Below are positions 24,440 through 32,597 of a DNA stretch of 37,888 bases, piece after piece. The notes under the pieces were generated by a model. It was not told the origin of the DNA and made no database searches. It worked only from the letters and a program-made list of their open reading frames with translations. The position numbers and the translations under genes are program-made. This DNA is from Opitutia bacterium (lineage in GTDB: Bacteria > Verrucomicrobiota > Verrucomicrobiia > Opitutales > Opitutaceae): contig PLOH01000035.1 of the NCBI GenBank assembly GCA_003142955.1, positions 29,848-67,735 on the forward strand, read 5' to 3'. Every line of letters begins with the position of its first letter. Position 1 is the first letter of the stretch.

Positions 24440-26095
24440 ATGTTGCGCAAAATCATCGCGTCGATTCGGAAGAGCCTGACTGCCGCACCCGCGGCGGCTC
24501 CCGCAAAATCCGCCCCCAAACCTTCCTCCCGGCCTGCCGGCCCAGAACATTCGCCGATCTCCCGACCTCAACCCTCTGGACGGTCCGATCAAGACCGCGG
24601 ACGTGACCGTGGACGCAGCCGCGGCCGCAACCGGGGCCAAGGACAGGGCCAAAGCCAGAGCCAAGGACAAGGACAGGGGCGTGGCCATGGACATGGCTAC
24701 CGTCAGCAATCCGGTTACGAGCCGAGGTCTGAACAGAGGTTTGATCCGAGGTCCGAGCCGAGAGCTGAGTCAAGGCCGGTTTCCCGGCCCGCACCGCGCC
24801 CGGAACAACCGGCGCCGGTCCATCGCCAAGCGGCCGCGTTGCCGCCTCATCCTCCGGTGCACGCTCCGCCCGCTACTGCGCCGGCAATGAATACGCCGTT
24901 CTCCAAGCTCGGGCTCACGGACGCGATGGCCTACGCGGTGGAGAAGATGGGCTACACCGAGCCAACCCCCATTCAAGTGCAGGCCATTCCGGTCGTGCTG
25001 GCAGGCCGCGACGTCATTGGCTCCGCCCAGACGGGCACCGGCAAGACGGCCGCCTTTGCCCTGCCCATCTTGCAGCGCCTCGCGGGTCACGGAGCACTGC
25101 GGTGCCTCATCCTCGAACCCACGCGCGAACTCGCCGTGCAGGTGGAGGAGGCGTTCCGCGATTTCGGCAAGTTCACCAACCTGCGCACGACCGTGATCTA
25201 CGGCGGTGTGGGTTACGGGAAACAGCGTGAGGACCTCCAGCGTGGCGTCGATGTGGTCATGGCGACGCCCGGCCGGCTGCTCGACCTCCTCGAACAGCGC
25301 GACCTGACGCTGCGCGGGGTCAACGTGCTCGTCCTGGACGAAGTCGACCGCATGCTCGACATGGGCTTCCTGCCGGATGTGAAGCGCATTGTGCAGCAGT
25401 GTCCGCGCGAGCGACAGACGCTGCTGTTCACGGCCACCCTGCCGCCGGAAATCGAATCGTTGGCTGCCTGGGTCTTGCATGACCCCGTGACGGTGGCGGT
25501 CGGCCGGCGACGCGCGCCCGCCGAGACGGTGTCCCATGGATTTTACCCGGTCGTGGCCTCCCAGAAATTCGACCTGCTCTCCACGTTGCTGGAACGCACC
25601 AATTTTGAAAGCGTGTTGATCTTCTGCCGCACGAAGGTCGGCGCGGACCGCGTCGCCGCCCGGCTGAAAACGCACAAACACCTGGTGGCGGTGATGCACG
25701 CGGATCGCAACCAGAGCGAACGGCAGGAGGCGCTGCAAGGTTTCAAGGCCGGACGCTACGAAGTTCTGGTGGCGACGGATCTGGCCGCCCGCGGCCTCGA
25801 CATCGCCGGCGTGACGCACGTGGTCAATTTCGATGTTCCGGAGAACCCGGAGGATTATGTCCACCGCATCGGTCGCACGGGCCGCGCCCTCCACACCGGC
25901 GACGCCTTCACCCTGGTGACCGAGGAAAGCGTGCGCGATGCGCGCAGCATCGAGCGGTTCATCGGCCGCGCCATCGAGTGGAAGCGGATCGACGATTTCC
26001 CGTATATCTATTCGGCGCTGTTCGACGAGCGCGAGCAGATCGCCGAGGAAACGGCCAAGCCGGTGAGCCGGCTGCACCGCGGTATGCGCCGGTAG
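24440..26095 (+). CDS. DEAD-box RNA helicase with low-complexity N-terminal extension
   Basis: The 551-residue protein combines a disordered N-terminus with a DEAD-box core that unwinds RNA using ATP. Residues 45-120 are rich in RG, QG and SQ dipeptides (RGRDRGRSRGRNRG, QGQGQGRGHGHG), then repeated PRSE units. The helicase starts near 150 (MNTPFSKLGL). It has the Q motif near 175-180, Walker A AQTGTGKT at 196-203, PTRELA at 227-232, TPGR at 276-279, DEVD at 300-303 (not DEAD) and TAT at 331-333. Motifs ATDLAARGLDI and HRIGRTGR follow. RhlE-like architecture normally carries such RG tails at the C-terminus; here it is at the N-terminus. ATG 24440 is used. REP-like elements flank the gene on both sides. 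Confidence 0.92.
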   Translation: MLRKIIASIRKSLTAAPAAAPAKSAPKPSSRPAGPEHSPISRPQPSGRSDQDRGRDRGRSRGRNRGQGQGQSQSQGQGQGRGHGHGYRQQSGYEPRSEQRFDPRSEPRAESRPVSRPAPRPEQPAPVHRQAAALPPHPPVHAPPATAPAMNTPFSKLGLTDAMAYAVEKMGYTEPTPIQVQAIPVVLAGRDVIGSAQTGTGKTAAFALPILQRLAGHGALRCLILEPTRELAVQVEEAFRDFGKFTNLRTTVIYGGVGYGKQREDLQRGVDVVMATPGRLLDLLEQRDLTLRGVNVLVLDEVDRMLDMGFLPDVKRIVQQCPRERQTLLFTATLPPEIESLAAWVLHDPVTVAVGRRRAPAETVSHGFYPVVASQKFDLLSTLLERTNFESVLIFCRTKVGADRVAARLKTHKHLVAVMHADRNQSERQEALQGFKAGRYEVLVATDLAARGLDIAGVTHVVNFDVPENPEDYVHRIGRTGRALHTGDAFTLVTEESVRDARSIERFIGRAIEWKRIDDFPYIYSALFDEREQIAEETAKPVSRLHRGMRR

Positions 26096-26153
26096 AGGAA
26101 ACCGGCGGACTTCGTCCTTCGGTTTCCTTGGCAAAATGGCTGAGCCATTTTGC
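26096..26153. repeat. Two-hairpin REP-like element downstream of the helicase gene
   Basis: Arms AGGAAACCG/CGGTTTCCT (26096-26128) enclose GGACTTCGTCC. A second hairpin, GCAAAATGGC-TGA-GCCATTTTGC, lies at 26131-26153. It is the inverted relative of the element at 24324. It begins right after the helicase stop and may influence its mRNA 3' end. Confidence 0.85.
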
Positions 26154-26183
26154 GCCGGTACGCCGCGGGTTCGAAGAGGGAAA

Positions 26184-26210
26184 GTAGGGTCGCCGCTTGT
26201 CGGCGGACCG
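26184..26210. repeat. REP-like half palindrome, GTAGGG...CTTG type
   Basis: GTAGGGTCGCCGCTTGTCGG followed by CGGACCG closely matches the left arm at 6159 (GTAGGGTCGGCCCTTGTGG). A clear right arm is not seen; only CTTCGGTCC farther on is weakly related. Confidence 0.6.
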
Positions 26211-26297
26211 TTCCCCGTGGTCGATCTTCCCTTCGGTCCTCGATTGTCTGCGTCTTTTTGCGAACGGGCGCGTCTGCCTAGGTGAATCCAATCATCC

Positions 26298-26834
26298 ATG
26301 AAAAACCTCGATGCTTTCCAAATCAGAGACTATGTGCGCGAGCGCTATGGCGCCCTTGCGGAACAAGACGACGCTTCCGCCCGTTCGGGCTGCGGCTGCG
26401 GAGATTCCGCCAGCGGCGGTTGCTGCTCGGCTTCCGCGCCGGCCAAGCCGAGTGCCTGCTGCGTCGCTGATGCGACGGTCGACCTGATTATTTCGAACTG
26501 CGTCATCAATCTTTCGCCCGAGAAGGCCCAGGTCTTCCGCGAGGCATTCCGGGTGCTCAAGCCCGGCGGCCGGCTCGCCATTTCGGACGTGGTGGCGACG
26601 AAGCCCGTGCCACCCGCGCTGCGGGAGAAACTGCAGGCGATCGGAGCCTGCGTCGCTGGGGCGGCATTGATTTCCGATTTGAAGGCGATGCTGCAGGATG
26701 CCGGGTTTGGCCGGATCGAAATCCAGCCGAGAAATTCGTCGCGCCAGACCATCGCGCAATGGACGGAGGACGCCGGGGTGGCGGATTTTGTGGTGTCCGC
26801 CTATCTCACAGCCTATAAACCTGAACGACCGTGA
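26298..26834 (+). pseudogene. arsM: arsM-like arsenite methyltransferase lacking the SAM-binding core
   Basis: The reading frame (178 residues) has the ArsM N-terminus (IRDYVRERYGALAEQ, then a Cys-rich stretch CGCGDSASGGCC) and the C-terminal half (VDLIISNCVINLSPEK, FREAFRVLKPGGRLAISDVVATKPVP, CVAGAA). The middle is gone: the chain jumps from SACC directly to VADATVDL. Full-length ArsM has about 80-100 residues there, including the SAM motif (LDLGSGGG-like) and one of three catalytic Cys. Two likely catalytic Cys remain, in SNCVINL and GACVAGA. The deletion keeps the frame, so a product may be made, but methylation of As(III) is unlikely. It overlaps arsN2 by 4 bases, so it leads an operon. 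A real deletion is more likely than a new function, but an assembly error is possible. Confidence 0.75.
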
Positions 26835-27298
26835 AACGCTTGGCCCCAGCGATTGAGTTCTCTGCTGCCGCGCAGAAGGACGTTCGCCCCATCACCGCCC
26901 TCCTGCGCGAGGCCAGCCTGCCGCACGGGGATTTTGCCGACCATCTGGAGCATTTCCTGGTGGCAAGTCAGGAGGGCAAAGTCGTCGGCGCGATCGGCTT
27001 CGAACGACACGGCGCGGACGCGTTGCTGCGGTCCCTGGTCGTCTCCCCGGGCCTGCGCGGCGGTGGCCTGGGCGGCCGGCTGGTGGAGCAACTGACCGCT
27101 GCGGCCCGGGCTCAGGGGGTGAAGCGGTTCTATCTGCTGACGACGACCGCAGAAGCGTTTTTTGCGAAGCGCGGTTTCCGCCCGAGCGCGCGGCCGACGG
27201 TGCCGGCGGGCATTGCCGCGACCAAAGAATTCAACAGCCTGTGCCCGGTGAGCGCGGTGTGCATGTCGCGGAACCTGGAGGCCGCCCGTCAGCCATGA
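26831..27298 (+). CDS. arsN2: ArsN2-type GNAT acetyltransferase
   Basis: A 155-residue GNAT-fold protein. Its acetyl-CoA loop lies in SLVVSPGLRGGGLGGRLVEQL, with typical strands VGAIGFERHG before it and KRFYLLTTTAEAFFAKRGFR after it. The C-terminal IAATKEFNSLCPVSAVCMSR with two Cys is characteristic of ArsN2 acetyltransferases of arsenic-resistance operons, some of which acetylate organoarsenicals. The GTG start at 26831 overlaps the arsM stop. Its own stop overlaps the sigma-factor ATG by 4 bases, so the three genes are probably co-translated. The substrate is not established from sequence alone. Confidence 0.85.
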   Translation: MKRLAPAIEFSAAAQKDVRPITALLREASLPHGDFADHLEHFLVASQEGKVVGAIGFERHGADALLRSLVVSPGLRGGGLGGRLVEQLTAAARAQGVKRFYLLTTTAEAFFAKRGFRPSARPTVPAGIAATKEFNSLCPVSAVCMSRNLEAARQP

Positions 27299-27852
27299 CC
27301 GTACAGACTTTCGATGCCAACGTGCTGGAGATGGCCCCGCGTCTGCGGGCGTTTCTCCGGCGCCGGGTGCGCGACGACGCGACCGCGGACGATCTGACGC
27401 AGGACACGCTGCTCAAGGTCTACCGTTCGCGGGCGGCGTTGCGGGAGGATACGCGTCTGCAGGCCTGGCTCTACCGCGTGCCGCGGACCACGTTGATCGA
27501 CTATTACCGGCGCCAGAAACCGACGGAGGAACTCCCCGCGGCGATCGCGGCGGAGAGCCGGAGCGAGCTGGCAGCGATGCGCACGGCCATCGCGGCGTCG
27601 AGGCAGCGTTTTCTGGAAGAACTGCCGGAGGCCTATCGGAAGCCGGTGCGCCTGGCCGAAGTGGAAGGCCTGCCGCTGGCGAAAATCGCCCTCCGGATGG
27701 ACCTGTCCTTGACCGCGGTGAAGTCGCGGGTGCGGCGCGGCCGGCAGATGCTCAAGGCGAGACTGCAGGCGTGCTGCCGCTTCGAGTTCGACCGGCTGGG
27801 CCAGGTGATCGGCTGGGAGCGCCGCAAATTGCTCTGCTGTGAGCAACGCTGA
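27295..27852 (+). CDS. sigZ: SigZ-like extracytoplasmic-function-type sigma factor
   Basis: A 185-residue sigma-70 family factor. Region 2 is LRAFLRRRVRDDATADDLTQDTLLKVY and LQAWLYRVPRTTLIDYYRR. Region 4 is LPEAYRKPVRLAEVEGLPLAKIALRMDLSLTAVKSRVRRGRQML, with its helix-turn-helix. The extension after region 4 carries two Cys pairs (CC at the start of CCRFEFDRLGQVIGW, and LLCCEQR at the end); a CC-x-FEFD tail is typical of SigZ-type factors. No anti-sigma gene is adjacent. Translational coupling to arsN2 suggests it is co-expressed with the arsenic genes. The Cys pairs could bind a thiophilic metalloid; that is inference. Confidence 0.87.
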   Translation: MTVQTFDANVLEMAPRLRAFLRRRVRDDATADDLTQDTLLKVYRSRAALREDTRLQAWLYRVPRTTLIDYYRRQKPTEELPAAIAAESRSELAAMRTAIAASRQRFLEELPEAYRKPVRLAEVEGLPLAKIALRMDLSLTAVKSRVRRGRQMLKARLQACCRFEFDRLGQVIGWERRKLLCCEQR

Positions 27853-28047
27853 GGCCACCGACAAGACCCCGAGCCAGCGGCTCGGATTTCTCTGAGCACA
27901 AACCGGTTTCGGGGCGTTGCCTTTGCTGGCCTGACGTCTGCGACCTTGCCTTGAGGCTCGACATGCTCTGGTATGTTCTAGAAGTCGGTAGACCAAGTTC
28001 CTCGTCTCTGTCCGCAACCTGCGGCACAAATCGTCGGCGAGATTTCT

Positions 28048-28584
28048 GTGGCGTTAATTTTGCCACCGCCGGTGGCAAAATTGGCCCCAGACACTGTTAC
28101 CTCCGGAATTTTGCAGCCGCTTGCTGAAAAATTGCCTTGGGCGCACCACGTCATCCTCCTCGAAAAGGTCAAGGACCGCGCGGCCCGTCTCTGGTACATG
28201 CAGGCGGCGGTCGAGAATGGCTGGAGCCGCGCGGTGCTCGGTGTGCAGATCGAGCAGCACGCTCACCGTCGGGCGGGCAAAGCCGTGACCAACTTCGCCG
28301 CTACGCTGCCGCCCCAGTCCGACCTCGCGCAGCAGACGCTGAAGGATCCCTACGTCTTCGACTTCCTGGCTCTCGATGCCGCCGCCTGCGAGCGCGAGCT
28401 GGAGCATGGGCTGATCGATCACGTGGAGAAGTTTCTCGTCACGCTCGGCGCCGGCTTTGCCTTCGTGAGCCGGCCGGCTACTTCTCAGCGCAAACCCACC
28501 CACCAATGGCGTAATCTGAACGGAGAGATCGGAAACGGCCGGTCCAATGCGTGCTCCAGCTCGTTCACTCTGCTACCAAGCTGA
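28048..28584 (+). pseudogene. YhcG/DUF1016 nuclease gene fragment
   Basis: Residues of about 22-145 match the middle of DUF1016 (YhcG) proteins: LPWAHHVILLEKVKDRAARLWYMQAAVENGWSRAVL, then GKAVTNFAATLPPQSDLAQQTLKDPYVFDFLALD and HVEKFLVTLGAGFAFV taken in pieces. The N-terminal DUF1016_N region is missing. The C-terminal PD-(D/E)xK nuclease domain, which normally follows FAFV, is replaced by unrelated Arg/Asn/Ser-rich residues overlapping the next gene. So it is a relic from which both ends have been lost. Such proteins are common in restriction and defence islands, which fits its neighbours. A perfect 12-base hairpin (AATTTTGCCACC at 28056-28067, complement at 28071-28082) lies at its start. 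Confidence 0.82.
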
Positions 28585-29159
28585 TTGTCTGGGTGTGACT
28601 CCAAGATAGGCAGAGAATGTGCAGTCGCGGCACAGTTCACTTCCGTCAAGATCGTCGCTATGTCCATATTTCGCCAGTAGCCAATCATGAGGGCGGAGGG
28701 GAACCGCTGTGCGTAACTCCATTCTCGCAAAACGAAGCGTGCGACACCATGCGCGACGTAGTTTTCGTTGAGAACCCAGTCTTTGCGTCCTGAATCGCCC
28801 AATCGTTTGCACTCGACTACAAATTGCTTGGCACTACGCCGCACGTCGGGCTCGTGTAGGTCGAAGAAGCCCCACTGAAAGTCAGGCCGCTTTGCTTCCC
28901 GCGCGGCGCGGGTCGTGTCATCAGGATCGGGTTGATTGCACGCCTCCTGCGTCGGTGGAGGAAGGATGCCTTTGGGATCAAGTTCCCGGCTCGACTCCAA
29001 TAATGCGAAGTAGAGGAGTCGGTTGAGATCGACTTCGGCAGCCGGGTGAGGCCGATTCGCGCGCAAGATCTCTAACGCTCGGCGAATCACATTCAGGAAA
29101 CGGGTTTCCTGGCGCGCCCAGAGGCTGCACGACCGCAGGCTTGGCCCCATGCCGTTCAT
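28485..29159 (-). CDS. Putative PD-(D/E)xK restriction endonuclease
   Basis: The 224-residue protein has no family I can name. It contains P92-D93 in AKRPDFQWGFFD and, 23 residues later, E116-C-K118 in KQFVVECKRLG, the spacing and hydrophobic-strand setting of a PD-(D/E)xK nuclease core. Its ATG overlaps the end of the upstream methyltransferase gene by 4 bases (29156-29159), so the two are coupled. Together they look like a restriction-modification pair with this protein as the cutting subunit. Composition is visibly less GC-rich than that of flanking housekeeping genes, consistent with transfer. The nuclease call rests on the motif and context, not on recognised homology. Confidence 0.6.
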   Translation of the reverse strand: MNGMGPSLRSCSLWARQETRFLNVIRRALEILRANRPHPAAEVDLNRLLYFALLESSRELDPKGILPPPTQEACNQPDPDDTTRAAREAKRPDFQWGFFDLHEPDVRRSAKQFVVECKRLGDSGRKDWVLNENYVAHGVARFVLREWSYAQRFPSALMIGYWRNMDIATILTEVNCAATAHSLPILESHPDNQLGSRVNELEHALDRPFPISPFRLRHWWVGLR

Positions 29160-32100
29160 GCTTGGGTGTCGGCCCCAGATTCGTTCATGAGCCTGAGCAT
29201 GGTGGCTTCAGCGTCCTCACGTGCTGCAGTTCGAGTCCAGAAACGGCGTTCGTTGCGTTTGAGGATGACGATCTCGTGATCACCGACATATCGGTAGAAT
29301 GTGTCGACCAAGATCCCAGCGCTACCGCACGGGACGAGACTTTCATCGGCCAGATGCTTGAGTAACGAGCGCCAGTCATCGGACTTCTCGACCGTTGGAG
29401 TGGGTTTCGTGCTACGTTTGTAACGCGTTGAAAACATCAGGCCGAGCAATGGCGCGCCCGTAGGAGGAGAAAGCACACGCCAGACGAATTCGCCGTCGAG
29501 GGCCAATTCGTCATTCCAGGCTTCAAGGAAGGTTCGGAGATACGCGCCCAGTCCATCGGTGGATTCGGACACGTCCGCCAAAGTGCCTGCAATGGCCTGC
29601 GGAACCTCGACGGGCGCGACCGCCAAGCTCTGTTGCCGATTATAAAACAGATCCAGACCCAGCGTGCACATTTCGTACACCAGATCGCGCTCGGCTTGAT
29701 TGAGACTGTAGAGATCAAAAACGGCTTCGTTTAGCTCACGCTCCAACACTGGGCGCCTTCCCTCGGCGGTAACGCCAGCCAGTTCTAACCCTTCCGGCGC
29801 GGGGTCGAGATTCTGGAGTTCCTTGACTACGCGGGAAATCCGGTCGCGAAGCGCCTCATTCTTGGGAAACGCGATCGGCATACGTTCCACATCCTCAAGG
29901 TGGATCTCATCGTGCCAGAACCCCCACGAACCAGACGTCATCCAATAGAAGTAACGAGCGAGCGATGACCAAAACACCGCAATGATGGTTGCTTCCTGCC
30001 ACGCTTCGAAACCTTCCAGTCGGACACCGTGGATCGAATTACGGAAGCAATACTTCTTTGTCTCCAGTCGAGCAGTGATATAACCGCCGCTCTTGATACC
30101 GCGGCCAACGAGTAGTCGGTGACCGCTGTAAACCGCCTCAACGCCCCGCCGCTCTATTTTTGTTGGAACATCCACCAACTCCTTGGCATTGAACGGTCCA
30201 AAGGCACAAAAACTCGTCGCTGGCAGTTCGCGGAAGTTTGTCAGCCAACCGGCATCGTCTTTCCTGTTACCCTCTTGGAATCCGCGTCCGATAGAAACAT
30301 CACAACCCGAGATCTCCGCGCCGATTTGACCAAGGGGCAGATGCACCTGCAACGCCTGCACCAACGCTTCATCCCGATGCCCGCCCCACCAATAGATCTT
30401 CCAAAGCTGTTCGTTTGCCAGGCAATCGCGCTGGGAGAGCCAATGCATGTCGCCGCTATTCAGGATGACGCACTTGGTGCCCTCGACGATCGAACTGCGT
30501 TTCGCGGACCAGTATTCAAAACGATCGTCCTGACTGCTGAGATTCGCGCCTTTCTTCTCGAACACGACCGAAACGAAGGGTGAAATTGCCTCGGTCTCGC
30601 GATGGTCATCAGAGAAGAACAGATGCCGCACATGCGCGAAGTTGACGACATGTCGCAATCGGACTGCCGTAAGCCATGCTCGGCGAAACGCCCTGCTGTT
30701 CTCTTGATGCTTGAATAACACGCCCGAAGAAATGAGCAGCCCTGCCCGCCCTCCAGCGGCCAATAGATCGAGGGTCAAATAGACGAACGCTTGCGACATC
30801 TCTTTGTCGCCGACCGGATGGTTGCCGCGCTGGCACCAATCCTTGACGGCGATCTTGGCCTGTTTCTCGGACTCATCCCGTGGTCTCGGATCGCCCCAAG
30901 GTGGATTCCCCACTACCACGGTAGCTGTGCCGGTACCAAAACTCTGACGCACTTCGTCAGGAACTTTCCCTCCACAGACGTCAAACGCATTAGCGCATAG
31001 CAGGGTATTAAAAAACCGAGCCGCGCTTTTCTTCACCATCCTTTGTTTTCGTTCTGCCTCGGGCATCCACTTCAGATGGGGCAGCCGCCGGTCGGTATTG
31101 ATTTCGGGCGGATACTGGTAGTGGAGCAAAGCCAGACAGAGACTGAATGCGGCCACCCGAACCGCCTCCTCGTTGATGTCAATGCCGGCAATCTGCTCTT
31201 CGAGGATCTTCAATAATTGCCTGCGATTGAGCCGGCGTCCGCCCTGGGCAGCCCACTGATGGCGGACCATGCGGCGAAACGCTTCGACCAGAAATATCCC
31301 CGAACCACAAGCCGGATCGAACACGCGCGGGCGCGACTCCAAGACTTCCGGAGTCAGCGTGTGGCTGAGCACAAACTCAACGAGTGCCGGCGGGGTGTAG
31401 TGTGAGCCTTGATTTTGCCCATCACCGACCTTCGCGTTATAGAACTCCTCGTAGATGGTGCTAATCAGTTCGATGGGAATGACCTCGAACCGATACGCAT
31501 AAAAAAATAGATCCCGTTGAGAAGGCGCTTCGCCGAGCAGGAAGCTTTGAAGCAAATCTAGATGCGGCTGTGAAATTCGCGCCGTTTCTTCGTCATCAAG
31601 CGGGAAAGTGTCACCGTTGAAATCATCGGCCAAGGTCGCAAACAGCGCATACGTGAACTCCTTGTTACGTAGCACGCGGAAGAAATACCGTTCCGCCAAT
31701 TCAGGCTCGACGATCAGCTGATTCAGCGGCTCGTCCAACAGTCGCATCCATTCGCGATTGCGAGAGGCGATTGCCTCAAAATAGCTGCGTTTGATGATGC
31801 CCCGGTCTTCGAGGTAACGCACGAAGATAGAGCGCCCGATCAACGCGTGGAGGTGACGAGCTTCGGGGGCTGGCGTGTTGGCGCCTAATGGCACCTCATG
31901 CAGCGCTCGCCTCATGCGCTTCAAATCGCGAATCAAAGCCCGGTCTGCGCGTTGGCTGCCATCTCCGAAATGCTGCTCACCAAAAACCGCGCCGGTTTCG
32001 ATATTCTCGCGATGAAAGGCGGCAAGCTGCGTTTGAATCTCTGCGATGGTGCTCACCCGTTTGAGCATCCTGTCATTCGCATCAACGGATTCTCCGGCCT

Positions 32101-32440
32101 TAACAGGCGGCTGGCAAAGATCGAAAACCGTCAATTCGCCTGGACGCGCAAGGAAGAGCAATTGCGGGCGCGCCATACACCAGATATAGTTGTAGTGCTG
32201 TCGAAGAGCGGCCGGATCGGAGTCGGTTGCCTTTGCAAAAACGGCAATCGGGTGCTGGTCTAGGAAAAAGACCTGATCAACGCCAACCGCAGCCGCCAAA
32301 GCCAGCCAGTCGCCCTTCTCCGTCCATTCGGCAGACTGATTCGCCTCTGGTTTCGCATTGGCCGATAACAAATTCCCACGGGCGAAGTCCAGTTGCTCAA
32401 CCGCGGCGCTCAGCAGCTCGTCTGGCGTAGGAACGGGCAC
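29156..32440 (-). CDS. Large N6-adenine DNA methyltransferase of a putative restriction system
   Basis: A 1094-residue protein with the Eco57I/type IIG-like methylase core. SAM motif I is VFDPACGSGIFL (D375) and the catalytic motif IV is GNPPWGDP (N512-W515), typical for N6-adenine methylation. Before it lie a helical region (LIGRSIFVRYLEDRGIIKRSYF) and the segment YEEFYNAKVGDGQNQGSHYTPPALVEFVLS, where GSHYTPP is a hallmark. Residues after about 720 should be the target-recognition region (SGHRLLVGRGIKSGGYI). The first 170 residues resemble the nuclease-domain position of type IIG enzymes, but I see no clear PD-(D/E)xK there. It starts with GTG at 32440. The coupled downstream gene supplies a candidate nuclease. 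Composition differs from neighbours, suggesting acquisition. Confidence 0.87.
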   Translation of the reverse strand: MPVPTPDELLSAAVEQLDFARGNLLSANAKPEANQSAEWTEKGDWLALAAAVGVDQVFFLDQHPIAVFAKATDSDPAALRQHYNYIWCMARPQLLFLARPGELTVFDLCQPPVKAGESVDANDRMLKRVSTIAEIQTQLAAFHRENIETGAVFGEQHFGDGSQRADRALIRDLKRMRRALHEVPLGANTPAPEARHLHALIGRSIFVRYLEDRGIIKRSYFEAIASRNREWMRLLDEPLNQLIVEPELAERYFFRVLRNKEFTYALFATLADDFNGDTFPLDDEETARISQPHLDLLQSFLLGEAPSQRDLFFYAYRFEVIPIELISTIYEEFYNAKVGDGQNQGSHYTPPALVEFVLSHTLTPEVLESRPRVFDPACGSGIFLVEAFRRMVRHQWAAQGGRRLNRRQLLKILEEQIAGIDINEEAVRVAAFSLCLALLHYQYPPEINTDRRLPHLKWMPEAERKQRMVKKSAARFFNTLLCANAFDVCGGKVPDEVRQSFGTGTATVVVGNPPWGDPRPRDESEKQAKIAVKDWCQRGNHPVGDKEMSQAFVYLTLDLLAAGGRAGLLISSGVLFKHQENSRAFRRAWLTAVRLRHVVNFAHVRHLFFSDDHRETEAISPFVSVVFEKKGANLSSQDDRFEYWSAKRSSIVEGTKCVILNSGDMHWLSQRDCLANEQLWKIYWWGGHRDEALVQALQVHLPLGQIGAEISGCDVSIGRGFQEGNRKDDAGWLTNFRELPATSFCAFGPFNAKELVDVPTKIERRGVEAVYSGHRLLVGRGIKSGGYITARLETKKYCFRNSIHGVRLEGFEAWQEATIIAVFWSSLARYFYWMTSGSWGFWHDEIHLEDVERMPIAFPKNEALRDRISRVVKELQNLDPAPEGLELAGVTAEGRRPVLERELNEAVFDLYSLNQAERDLVYEMCTLGLDLFYNRQQSLAVAPVEVPQAIAGTLADVSESTDGLGAYLRTFLEAWNDELALDGEFVWRVLSPPTGAPLLGLMFSTRYKRSTKPTPTVEKSDDWRSLLKHLADESLVPCGSAGILVDTFYRYVGDHEIVILKRNERRFWTRTAAREDAEATMLRLMNESGADTQA

Positions 32441-32597
32441 GCTGTACTAAACGCTTGCTGGTTTGACTCTGTCAATGGCGATGGCTCCATCCGTGATAGG
32501 TTGCCGCGCTTGCGTCCGGGCCAGCGTGCGTGCGACTCTGGCGGGCTAACTGTATGAGCTGCATTGTTCTTCACACGGAGTGTTGCCTCCCCTCGTC

